NCBI GenBank assembly: GCA_017412245.1
Contig: JAFPYI010000041.1
Location: 1 to 53,333, forward strand
Length of the DNA: 53,333 nucleotides
Source of the DNA: Paludibacteraceae bacterium
GTDB taxonomy: Bacteria > Bacteroidota > Bacteroidia > Bacteroidales > Paludibacteraceae
Reading direction: 5' to 3'
A program made the position numbers and the translations under genes. The notes beneath the pieces were generated by a model that ran no database searches, had not been told where the DNA came from, and worked only from the letters and a program-made list of their open reading frames with translations. Of the stretch, positions 33,935 through 41,290 are shown one piece after another (positions within the stretch are counted from its first letter, which is position 1; each line of letters begins with the position of its first letter).

Positions 33935-35281
33935 ATGGGGAAGTTTTTTATCTTAGCCATCTGTTCTTTGTCGCTTTGTATATTGTCCGCTGCTCCGCGT
34001 CGTGTGCACACGATAGGCGACAGTACGATGAGCGAATATAAACCTGCTGCGACTCCTAAACGCGGCTGGGGAATGTATCTGCAGGCATTTTTCAATGTAG
34101 ATAGCGTGGAGGTGAATAATCGCGGAAAGAGTGGGGCAAGTACACGTACTTTTTACGAGACAGAGAATCTATGGCCGTCGGTTAAGAAACAAATGCGTGC
34201 AGGCGATTATCTGATTATTCAGTTTGCGCATAATGACGAGAAATGCAAGGGCGAGGACGTGCATGAACAGAATGCCCGTTTGCGTGCAGAAGGAAAAGAC
34301 ACGCTGACGGATATGCGCGGAACAGAGCCTAATACTACTTATAAGGAATACCTGCGTACGTACGTGCGTGAGGCGCGCGAGATGGGTGTGAAACCGATAT
34401 TGATGAGTCCTATCTGCCGTGCGTATTTTAAGGACGGGAAGATAAGTGACGAGGGAAGGCACAAACTTGCAGGACTCGAAAGTCAAAAGTCGAAAGACAA
34501 AAGCGATAAGGATTATGTGCGTTGTATGCGAGAGGTGGCAGAAGAGATGTTAGTGCCGTTTTTGGATATGACGACAGCCAGTCAGGAATTCTACGAACAG
34601 GCCGGACAGAGTTTTTGCATGAAGCATTATTTCAATTGCGGCGACAAGACGCATACGAGCGCAGAAGGAGGAATGGCGATAGCTACACTGGCGTATAATC
34701 TTATCAATCAGTCTGCAGAACTGGAGACACTGAAAGCATGGACTGTTTTCCCGTCCAAAGAGGAATATGCGTCTTATGGTCAGCGGATAGAAGAAGCAGG
34801 CAAACAGGCTGCATTTGCTGCTAAAGGAGAAGCGTTCAGTGATCAGTTGTCAGTTGCCGGTCTTCAGAATATAGAAAGTCACAAGCAAGGTTATGCTCCG
34901 CAAGGTAGTTCTTGGCCGGCAGGCGAGATAGACGAAGTGGCCAACCGATATATCGAATATACGATTGCGGCGGAGAAGAAAAAAGGATTGGTGATAGAGA
35001 GTATCACTTTGCCTGTGAAAGCAAAAGGCGGTCCGGGAATGAATATCCATATCAACTATGGTTTCGGTGAACAGTTCCGCGGAGTGACAACGATTTATGA
35101 GAATACGGCTTTGAAGAAAAACAAGTGCCTGACGATTCGTTTGGAGCAACCAATATTAGTTCCTGCCGGCGAGACATTGCATATTCGCGTCTTGCCATGG
35201 TACGACTCCAACGGACGTCCGCAGGGCAAGAAATACCTCTCTCTTGGCGAGATGAAAATATCCGGAAAGAGATTGAAATAA
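33935..35281 (+). CDS. Secreted SGNH-hydrolase, rhamnogalacturonan acetylesterase type (CE12-like)
   Basis: The start at 33935 yields a signal peptide (GKFFILAICSLSLCILSAAP); an ATG at 33914 would only add seven residues overlapping the previous gene. The 448-aa product has block I VHTIGDSTMSEYKP with the Ser nucleophile, GWGMYLQAFF, IIQFAHNDEK, and the Asp-x-x-His pair in CGDKTHTSAEGG. These fit CE12 esterases that remove acetyl groups from pectin. A C-terminal beta-sandwich (about 310-448) follows. A 7-bp repeat (34476-34510) runs in frame through the coding region. With the GH53 gene it points to pectin side-chain use. Confidence 0.87.
   Translation: MGKFFILAICSLSLCILSAAPRRVHTIGDSTMSEYKPAATPKRGWGMYLQAFFNVDSVEVNNRGKSGASTRTFYETENLWPSVKKQMRAGDYLIIQFAHNDEKCKGEDVHEQNARLRAEGKDTLTDMRGTEPNTTYKEYLRTYVREAREMGVKPILMSPICRAYFKDGKISDEGRHKLAGLESQKSKDKSDKDYVRCMREVAEEMLVPFLDMTTASQEFYEQAGQSFCMKHYFNCGDKTHTSAEGGMAIATLAYNLINQSAELETLKAWTVFPSKEEYASYGQRIEEAGKQAAFAAKGEAFSDQLSVAGLQNIESHKQGYAPQGSSWPAGEIDEVANRYIEYTIAAEKKKGLVIESITLPVKAKGGPGMNIHINYGFGEQFRGVTTIYENTALKKNKCLTIRLEQPILVPAGETLHIRVLPWYDSNGRPQGKKYLSLGEMKISGKRLK
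34476..34510. repeat. In-frame heptamer array inside the CE12-like gene
   Basis: Five units tcgaaag, tcaaaag, tcgaaag, acaaaag, cgataag encode a Lys/Ser/Asp-rich insert, ESQKSKDKSDKD, probably a surface loop. Confidence 0.8.
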
Positions 35282-35361
35282 GAAGATGGGTCAAACCTCG
35301 TGATAACCACATTAAGACCACGTAAAAACCCCATTCAACTGTCGAAAAATGAACACAATAA

Positions 35362-35386
35362 AAGGACGACTCGATGAGCCGTCCTT
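35362..35386. terminator. Bidirectional terminator between convergent genes
   Basis: AAGGACG-a-CTC-gat-GAG-c-CGTCCTT: a 10-bp stem with one mismatch and a 3-nt loop. It is followed on the plus strand by CTATTTATTTT and on the minus strand by TTTATTGTG. It separates the CE12-like gene from the exbD gene. Confidence 0.75.
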
Positions 35387-35423
35387 CTATTTATTTTCCG
35401 CCAATTAGTAGCGTGCGATAGAC

Positions 35424-35894
35424 TTAATAGTTGGTGCGCTGGGTGGCAGCATAACTGATCTTCAGAGCGTATGCACGTCTCAGTTCCTGCTTGATGTCCG
35501 CAATAACACCCATGCGGGTTTCTTTATCCGCTTTGATGGAAACGGTCATAAGACCTTGGTCGCTCTCTTTCATAGAGGAACGCTCGTTGACGATATACTC
35601 GCCAATTTCCTTGGTCTCAGCGAAAGCGTCGTCCAATTGGATACGCGTTTCAGCACCATATTGTTTGCGGAACTCCGCTGTAGGAGTACCTACATAGATA
35701 TAACGAACTAAGCTTTTCTTCTCCAGTTTAGTAAGTTCGGTTGCTTGCGGGTTTTTGAATTGAACCTTGTAAGTAACCTCCTTCATGGAAGTAACAGACA
35801 TGAAGAAGAACAGTAGCATGAAGATGATATCAGGGAGTGACGACGTATTGAGCGCCGGCATCTCACGTTTTTCATTTCTACGTATCTTTGCCAT
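35424..35894 (-). CDS. exbD: ExbD/TolR-family biopolymer transport protein (second copy)
   Basis: The start at 35894 gives MAKIRRNEKREMPALNTSSL; a longer ORF upstream lies in the preceding exbD and has no membrane-protein character. The 156-aa protein has the N-terminal cytoplasmic stretch, one TM helix (PDIIFMLLFFFMSVTSM, Asp in the membrane as in ExbD) and a periplasmic domain. It works with ExbB as proton-driven stator for TonB. It follows the first exbD after 1 bp. Confidence 0.93.
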   Translation of the reverse strand: MAKIRRNEKREMPALNTSSLPDIIFMLLFFFMSVTSMKEVTYKVQFKNPQATELTKLEKKSLVRYIYVGTPTAEFRKQYGAETRIQLDDAFAETKEIGEYIVNERSSMKESDQGLMTVSIKADKETRMGVIADIKQELRRAYALKISYAATQRTNY

Positions 35895-35895
35895 A

Positions 35896-36477
35896 TCAAT
35901 TTCCTCCGTAGTTTTTAGGCTCAGCTTCTGAAATTTTCTGAGGATAAATCTTTTGAATTTGCTTCTGTTGATCTTCCTCGAGTTCGTTGTAAGCCTTGTG
36001 GAAATACTTCTGTGCGCATTCTTCGCGCAGTTCATTATACGCCGCTACAAGTTCATTTTGCACATCCAGATAAGCTTGATATTGCGTGTCCACATCGTTT
36101 TGTACGGAGATGACGTGGTCTTTGGTGTATCTGAGGACACCGAAAGGAGCGCCGAAATCTTCCTCAACGAGTTTCGGATAGTAGTCTGCATTCTCTTCGT
36201 TCTTAATGAACTTCTTAGCGTTCTCTCTCAGTTGCTTCACATCCATCAACTGGCCTTGAACCATCAATTGGTTTGCCGAGTTAATCTTGACGACTAACAG
36301 GTTGCGTTTATTAATATCCTTATCCTCTATTTTTTGGTCAGGAGGAATAGGCGCAGGCAGACGGCGAGCCAGTCCTTGGTTAACATCCATAGAGGTGGTG
36401 ACCAAGAAGAAAATCAGCAACAGGAACGAAATATCGGCCATAGAGCTGGCGTTAATCTGTGGGATTTTCTTTGCCAT
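35896..36477 (-). CDS. exbD: ExbD/TolR-family biopolymer transport protein (first copy)
   Basis: A 193-aa protein that starts MAKKIPQINASSMADISFLL with the conserved membrane Asp. Its single TM helix covers about 15-31 (DISFLLLIFFLVTTSM). The periplasmic part is longer than in the partner and carries a charged, helical C-terminal extension (about 125-190, NELEEDQQKQIQKI). Bacteroidales often have two different ExbD proteins per ExbB. It lies 12 bp after the 4-TM gene. Confidence 0.93.
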   Translation of the reverse strand: MAKKIPQINASSMADISFLLLIFFLVTTSMDVNQGLARRLPAPIPPDQKIEDKDINKRNLLVVKINSANQLMVQGQLMDVKQLRENAKKFIKNEENADYYPKLVEEDFGAPFGVLRYTKDHVISVQNDVDTQYQAYLDVQNELVAAYNELREECAQKYFHKAYNELEEDQQKQIQKIYPQKISEAEPKNYGGN

Positions 36478-36489
36478 GATAAATGTGAT

Positions 36490-36966
36490 TTACTTGAGTC
36501 TTCTTGTATGTATTGCTCCCCAAATCATAGCGATGATAGTACCGCAGACGAGGAAATAGCAAGCGAAGATAACAGCGTCGCTGAGTTGTGCCCAGAATCC
36601 TTGGTTATCTGTTCCTTCGTATCCGATGATATTAATTTTCTCAGGGCTTCCGAGGAACCAGCATACGCAAGCGAGCGCTATAAATCCGATAACGACACAA
36701 AGTGTTGTGATAGCCTTCCGACGGTCATTTTTCCAGTTGCGAGTGAACTCAACAATGACGATACAGAGCGTAATGAGAACTGCTAATCCCAGAAGGATGT
36801 AGTTCCATACGAGGAAGAGGTCAGAGAATCGTGGGATATCCAGGAAGTCTCCGGCAACCTCCAGACTACCATTCGAACCGCCGGCAAAGAACATTATGAT
36901 AACCACAATGCCGAGTGCCAAAAGACTCCAAAGGGTAATCTTAGGGATTAATTTATAGTTTTTCAT
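36490..36966 (-). CDS. Four-TM protein of the exbB-exbD operon
   Basis: A 158-aa protein with four TM helices (ITLWSLLALGIVVIIMFFAG, VWNYILLGLAVLITLCIVIV, AITTLCVVIGFIALACVCWF, AVIFACYFLVCGTIIAMIW). I know no family name. It sits between exbB and the first exbD in the same orientation, an arrangement I recall from other Bacteroidales. An accessory role in the proton-channel complex is plausible by position only. Confidence 0.7.
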   Translation of the reverse strand: MKNYKLIPKITLWSLLALGIVVIIMFFAGGSNGSLEVAGDFLDIPRFSDLFLVWNYILLGLAVLITLCIVIVEFTRNWKNDRRKAITTLCVVIGFIALACVCWFLGSPEKINIIGYEGTDNQGFWAQLSDAVIFACYFLVCGTIIAMIWGAIHTRRLK

Positions 36967-37017
36967 ATTGCTGTCAGTTTTTAAGTTTTCAGCTTTTAGT
37001 TACGATACGAGCGTGAG

Positions 37018-37848
37018 TTATTTTTTAGTTTTTTTCTGGTTAGCCTCATACTCAACCACGATATCGAGCAGACTGATAGAGCTGTCTTCCATTTCGTTAA
37101 CGAGACCCTCAACGAGGCTGAGGATGTAGTTGTAGAACAACTGGAGAACAACAGCGATAATCAAACCGAGCAATGTGGTCAACAAAGCGACTTTAATACC
37201 ACCGGCAACAACGGTAGCCGAGATATCACCTACTTGTTGAATCTTATCGAAGGCCTCGATCATACCGATGATGGTACCCAAGAATCCGAGAGACGGAGCG
37301 ATAGAGATGAACAGGGTAATCCAAGAGAGGTTCTTCTCGAGCAAACCGAGTTGCACACCACCGTAGGAAGCAACAGTTTTCTCTACAACGTCGATACCTT
37401 CGTCATAACGGCTCAGACCTTGGTAGAAGATTGATGCTACCGGTCCGCGCGTGTTACGGCAAACCTCAAGAGCAGCTTCAATACCGCCTTCTTTGAGAGC
37501 AGCCTCTACTTTAGCCAGCAATTCTTTTGTGTTGGTTTTGCTCAGCGAGAGATAGATGATACGCTCGATACAGAGAGCCAAACCGAATACCAATGTAACA
37601 AGGGTCAGAGCCATGAAGCCTGCACCACCTTCAATAAATTTCGTTTTCAGAGTTTTGTGAAGAGCTACCAAGCCACCAGCTTCCTCTGCCGGAGCTTCTA
37701 CTGCTTCTTCTGCTGCAGGAGCAGCAGCTTCATCAACTTGTTCTACAGCAGCTTCCTCTGCAGGAGCAGCTGCTTCTTGTGCATAAATTGCTGCGCTACC
37801 AAAGGTCAGCATAGCCAGCACCGTAAGGGTTGCAAATACTTTTTTCAT
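37018..37848 (-). CDS. exbB: MotA/TolQ/ExbB-family proton channel
   Basis: A 276-aa protein. It has a signal-like start (KVFATLTVLAMLTFGSAAIY), an Ala/Glu-rich linker (about 24-58), then three TM helices of the ExbB core (ALTLVTLVFGLALCIERII; LGFLGTIIGMIEAFDKI; VALLTTLLGLIIAVVLQLF). ExbB forms the pentameric proton channel that drives ExbD and TonB. It heads the exbB, 4-TM, exbD, exbD cluster. The extra Ala/Glu stretch is absent from enterobacterial ExbB. Confidence 0.94.
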   Translation of the reverse strand: MKKVFATLTVLAMLTFGSAAIYAQEAAAPAEEAAVEQVDEAAAPAAEEAVEAPAEEAGGLVALHKTLKTKFIEGGAGFMALTLVTLVFGLALCIERIIYLSLSKTNTKELLAKVEAALKEGGIEAALEVCRNTRGPVASIFYQGLSRYDEGIDVVEKTVASYGGVQLGLLEKNLSWITLFISIAPSLGFLGTIIGMIEAFDKIQQVGDISATVVAGGIKVALLTTLLGLIIAVVLQLFYNYILSLVEGLVNEMEDSSISLLDIVVEYEANQKKTKK

Positions 37849-37901
37849 GAGATAAAATTGTTAATTAAGTTATTTTGTTTTGTGTATTTGGTCTGTTTTT
37901 G

Positions 37902-37940
37902 GGGGATTCTCGGAGAGACGGGGATTTCTCCGTAATCCCC
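37902..37940. repeat. Hairpin containing a copy of the tRNA-Ser 3' end
   Basis: GGGGAT/ATCCCC and CGGAGA/TCTCCG arms form an imperfect hairpin. Bases 37911-37926 repeat exactly the 16 nt at the 3' end of the tRNA-Ser gene (38030-38045), about 100 bp away. No T-run follows on either strand, so it is not a classical terminator. Confidence 0.7.
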
Positions 37941-38029
37941 ATAGTCTGCCACGGGCATCCTGTGCAAATCTTTGATTATACTTTGCTCACTCAAGTGAAC
38001 TTGGACTCGCAAATTAAATCAAATCTTTG

Positions 38030-38117
38030 CGGAGAGACGGGGATTCGAACCCCGGAAACCCTTTTGGAGTTTACACGCTTTCCAGGCGTGCCTCTTCAAC
38101 CACTCGAGCATCTCTCC
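38030..38117 (-). tRNA. tRNA-Ser(GGA)
   Basis: On the minus strand the sequence folds as a class II tRNA: acceptor GGAGAGA/TCTCTCC, discriminator G, anticodon stem CACGC/GCGTG with loop CTGGAAA (anticodon GGA), a long variable arm, and T-arm GGGGTTCGAATCCCC. The CCA end is not encoded. A promoter lies just upstream (38187-38217). Confidence 0.95.
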
Positions 38118-38186
38118 TATCGCATCCGCTTTCCCCACAAATTAAAACTTGCGGGAACCCCTAAGGGCTTTTTCACTAATCGGCCA

Positions 38187-38217
38187 CAAAATTACTACAA
38201 AATTTTTACATATGCAA
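38187..38217 (-). promoter_or_regulatory. Promoter of tRNA-Ser(GGA)
   Basis: On the minus strand TAATTTTG (38187-38194) follows TTG (38215-38217) at 20 bp, about 70 bp upstream of the mature tRNA. Confidence 0.65.
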
Positions 38218-38267
38218 ATTTTTCTTGCATTTTTTCAGGAAAACGAATAATTTCGGGCAAACGGGGA

Positions 38268-39185
38268 CTATTCCATTTCTGCATTTGTCGGCGGAAGCAC
38301 CATTTGCGTAGGTTCGGAAGATGATTCCGAAGATTCGGTTTGCGGAGCAGCGGAGGGTTTAGAAACGAGATCGATAACCAGTCTGACTGCTAATCCGTAG
38401 AAACGTTTCTCGTGATCACGCGGACCGAGTTTCTTCTCGCTGAAGAAAATATTTCTTGCGTCATCGGTGGAGAAATCTTCATAAACGGAAGAAGACCAAT
38501 AAAAACCGTAGAGTCCTACCAATGAGACCTCACGACCTACACGATAGCCGCAAGCAGGCAGGAAAACGGCTCCGTTTTTCTCCATTTGTTTCCATTGCGA
38601 AGCGGAATAAACATTCGTTGTCCAGTTATTTGGATTGGGCGTAAACGTCAGTTTTTTCGGCAGTTGCCAATTATCCGGCAGCAGGACATAGCCATGAATT
38701 CCGTTCACGGTTGCTTGTCCGTGCAGGTTGTCAGCATTAGGTCTGGAACCCAAAAGGAAAAGCCACTCGTCCCAATTCAGCGTGCGCCATGGTTCACGCA
38801 AAAGACCGGTGTTCAGAATTGCTTTCTCGCCCCATTCGGCAAAGAAATTATAGTCTTTCACATTGTCGGTTGCCAGTGCCGGATTTTCGCCTGTACCCCA
38901 ACCGAAGAGATCAATCCATCCTTCATAATACTGGTTGATTTGTCGGTTATCGCATTTGTCAAAAGCGAACATCACATTGCCTTTTTTCGCGTCTCCGACG
39001 TAGTCGTATTGATGGTCGGCAAAGCGCAGAGCACCTGTGTACGCTTGATACTGCAGGTTGCCTGTAGAGAAGGCTACTTTTTGAGTCGGACTAACGGAGA
39101 AGACTCCGGGCAGATAGGTTTTGGAACCTGCTTGTGCCATGAGCGCAAATAGCGCCACGATGAGGAATAAAAGATTTCTTTTCAT
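38268..39185 (-). CDS. Secreted FISUMP-like protein
   Basis: The start at 39185 gives a signal peptide, MKRNLLFLIVALFALMAQAG. The 305-aa protein resembles a Bacteroidales secreted family seen as GVFSVSPTQKVAFSTGNLQY, WIDLFGWGTG, and a late FYWSSSVYED ... YGLAVRLV. The WSS...AVRL ending recalls the Fibrobacter major paralogous (FISUMP) fold, a C-type-lectin-like beta structure. It ends in a Ser/Glu/Pro-rich tail. Role unknown. Confidence 0.6.
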   Translation of the reverse strand: MKRNLLFLIVALFALMAQAGSKTYLPGVFSVSPTQKVAFSTGNLQYQAYTGALRFADHQYDYVGDAKKGNVMFAFDKCDNRQINQYYEGWIDLFGWGTGENPALATDNVKDYNFFAEWGEKAILNTGLLREPWRTLNWDEWLFLLGSRPNADNLHGQATVNGIHGYVLLPDNWQLPKKLTFTPNPNNWTTNVYSASQWKQMEKNGAVFLPACGYRVGREVSLVGLYGFYWSSSVYEDFSTDDARNIFFSEKKLGPRDHEKRFYGLAVRLVIDLVSKPSAAPQTESSESSSEPTQMVLPPTNAEME

Positions 39186-39230
39186 AACGATATTAATTGT
39201 GTTGTTGTATTGCACAGTAGAGGTCGGTTT

Positions 39231-40031
39231 TCAAATGCCGAATAACTGTTTTGCGTTTTGTGTGGTGATGGTGCATATCTCTTGCGGCGTGGTGTCAAAG
39301 ACCTCTGCCAATCGCTCTGCTACGTGAATCATCCATTGGCTCTCGTTTCGTTCGCCTCGGTGCGGAACGGGTGCCATATACGGCGCATCCGTCTCAAGCA
39401 AAAGACGATTGCGAAGATCCGTTTCCGGGAAACGTATCTCTTTTAAGGTCTCCGCCAACTTGCAATTCTTAAAAGTAATCACGCCTCCTATGCAGAGGTA
39501 GAAGCCCATTTTGAGAATCTGCTCTGCGGTCTCACGGCTGCCGTTGAAGCAATGGAAAACACCGCGGAGAGGATGCTCCGATTGTAGATTGCAGATTGTA
39601 GATTGTAAAATTTTCAATATGTCTTCCGTTGCGTTGCGGTTATGCAAGATAACGGGCAAATTCAGTTCTCGTGCCAAAAGCAATTGCCGGCGAAGCACTT
39701 CTTTTTGCTGCTCTTTATAGGTCGTGTCCCAATAATAATCGAGTCCTATCTCACCGATAGCCACTAACTCTTCGCGGTTGGTCCGAATAGCCTTTTCTAT
39801 AGTCTTCCACTGTGTCTCCCAATCCTCTTTCACATCCTCCGGATGCAGACCTAATGCCGCAAAACAATAGCCCTTATGCGCGCGACAAACGCTCAACACG
39901 GTTTCCACGGAAGCCGCATTAACTCCCGGCACAATCATGGCCGTCACACCTTTCTCCTGCTGCCGTGCAATAACTTGTTCGCTATCGGCCGCAAAAGCCT
40001 CTTCGTCAATATGTATATGGGTGTCAATCAA
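39231..40031 (-). CDS. tatD: TatD-family metal-dependent hydrolase
   Basis: A 266-aa protein with TTG start (reading IDTHIHID). It has the metal ligands of TatD: HIH at the start, GEIGLDYYWDT, ILHNRNA, GVFHCFNGS and LLETDAPYMAP. Members are 3'-5' DNases or D-aminoacyl-hydrolase-like enzymes. A 28-bp heptamer array (39580-39607) adds about ten residues (QSTICNLQSEHP) just before the FHCFNG motif without breaking the frame. It follows queA closely, through another array. Confidence 0.93.
   Translation of the reverse strand: MIDTHIHIDEEAFAADSEQVIARQQEKGVTAMIVPGVNAASVETVLSVCRAHKGYCFAALGLHPEDVKEDWETQWKTIEKAIRTNREELVAIGEIGLDYYWDTTYKEQQKEVLRRQLLLARELNLPVILHNRNATEDILKILQSTICNLQSEHPLRGVFHCFNGSRETAEQILKMGFYLCIGGVITFKNCKLAETLKEIRFPETDLRNRLLLETDAPYMAPVPHRGERNESQWMIHVAERLAEVFDTTPQEICTITTQNAKQLFGI
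39580..39607. repeat. In-frame heptamer array inside tatD
   Basis: Units gattgta, gattgca, gattgta, gattgta; on the coding strand they give part of the insert LQSTICNLQ. Confidence 0.85.
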
Positions 40032-40033
40032 GC

Positions 40034-40068
40034 GATTTACAATTTGACAATTTACAATTTACGATTGA
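40034..40068. repeat. 7-8 bp array at the queA/tatD joint
   Basis: gatttac, aatttga, caatttac, aatttac, gattgag. The array encodes the last residues of queA (NRKL) and fills the spacer up to the TTG start of tatD. Confidence 0.75.
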
Positions 40069-41254
40069 GTATCGAACTATCGCCGTAACTTAGGAAACGA
40101 AAATCATGGTTCAAAGCATAGTCATAGATTCGTCTCCAGTCTTCGCCCACAAAAGCGCTGACGAGCAGAAGCAACGTGGACTGAGGTTGATGGAAATTCG
40201 TTATCAGTTGGTCCACAATCTGAAATTTATAACCCGGTTTAATCATGATTTGTGTCTCGGCATGCAGAGTCTGTTGTTCGGTTTCGTCCATCCAGTCCAG
40301 CAGCGATTGTAATGCTTCGCGAGGACTAAGCGAATAATGATTCTCATAGGGCTCAAACTGACTGACAGTACCGGCTTTCTTGCAACCCATGAAATACAGG
40401 CTTTCTAACGTCCGCATACTGGTGGTTCCTACAGCAACGATATGCCCTAAATGCTCCATCACATTAGCAATCGTCGCCCTTGGAACGGCTATAATCTCCG
40501 TATGCATCGTGTGCTCGTTGGCATCAGCAGTCTTGACGGGCAGGAATGTTCCGGCGCCTACATGTAATGTCACTTCGTCGGTTTGTATGCCGCGTTGGCG
40601 AAGGTCATCTAAAACCGTCTGCGTAAAATGCAATCCGGCTGTCGGAGCAGCCACACTGCCTTTGATACGCGAATAGACCGTCTGATAGGTCGTCTTGTCG
40701 CTCTCTTCCGTCTTGCGGTTCAGGTATGGAGGAATAGGCAGTTCGCCTATTGCGTCCAGGATCTCCGCAAAAGAGATATTCGTGTTATCCCACTCAAACC
40801 GCACAGCATAGGTATTTCCCATCGTCTCGCCTTTGTACGCACGGAGACACAAACCTAAACTTTTTACCTCATATTCCAAGCAAGAATCATGCCATTTTTT
40901 TGCGTTTCCTATAAGACATTTCCATGTGCAACCAGTAGTGCTGCCGAGAGAAAGTTGGTAATCATGCGGTTCGAGCGGTTCGAGGCAGAAAATTTCGATT
41001 CTCGCGCCGGTGGATTTACAAAACTCCAGTCGCGCCTGTATCACGCGCGTGTTATTATAAATGAGTAGCGAATCCGGCGCAATATGATTGCCTACATTGT
41101 AAAAAATATCTTCGCTCACCTTTCCGTCGCGGAACACCAACAGTTTGCTGTGGTCACGCTGCGCCAACGGATATTTGGCTATCCGTTCGTCAGGAAGCGG
41201 GTAGTTAAAATCCGCTATGAATAGCGGTTTATTTACTATTTGTTCATTTGCCAT
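40052..41254 (-). CDS. queA: S-adenosylmethionine:tRNA ribosyltransferase-isomerase
   Basis: A 400-aa protein that has DFNYPLPDERIAKYPLAQRD, LLIYNNTRVIQARL, AAPTAGLHFTQ, VGAGTFLPVK, and the C-terminal ITNFHQPQSTLLLLVSAF with YALNHDFRFLSYGDS. It makes epoxyqueuosine at the tRNA wobble position. It is longer than the E. coli enzyme, as in other Bacteroidota. Its start lies in a repeat array that also encodes the end of the upstream methyltransferase gene. Confidence 0.96.
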   Translation of the reverse strand: MANEQIVNKPLFIADFNYPLPDERIAKYPLAQRDHSKLLVFRDGKVSEDIFYNVGNHIAPDSLLIYNNTRVIQARLEFCKSTGARIEIFCLEPLEPHDYQLSLGSTTGCTWKCLIGNAKKWHDSCLEYEVKSLGLCLRAYKGETMGNTYAVRFEWDNTNISFAEILDAIGELPIPPYLNRKTEESDKTTYQTVYSRIKGSVAAPTAGLHFTQTVLDDLRQRGIQTDEVTLHVGAGTFLPVKTADANEHTMHTEIIAVPRATIANVMEHLGHIVAVGTTSMRTLESLYFMGCKKAGTVSQFEPYENHYSLSPREALQSLLDWMDETEQQTLHAETQIMIKPGYKFQIVDQLITNFHQPQSTLLLLVSAFVGEDWRRIYDYALNHDFRFLSYGDSSILNRKL

Positions 41255-41290
41255 TTATTCATTTATTTGGTCATTTAGACATTTGGTCGT
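41228..41290. repeat. AAAT-core array at the methyltransferase/queA joint
   Basis: On the minus strand AAAT words recur every 7-9 bp (aaatgacc, aaataaatg, aataaatgg, caaatgaac, aaatagt, aaat). The array gives the last codons of the methyltransferase (NDQMSK), the spacer and the first codons of queA (ANEQIVNK). Confidence 0.65.

Noticed and set aside
33043-34095. 350-aa minus-strand ORF opposite the RluA-type gene
   Set aside because: The plus strand has full RluA motifs and a good SGNH start; the minus frame is a His/Arg-rich shadow.
37911-37926. Second tRNA-Ser gene
   Set aside because: Only the 3' end is present; no anticodon arm or acceptor 5' strand lies upstream of it.
37902-37940. Rho-independent terminator for tRNA-Ser(GGA)
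   Set aside because: The stem is imperfect and no T-run follows it on the minus strand.
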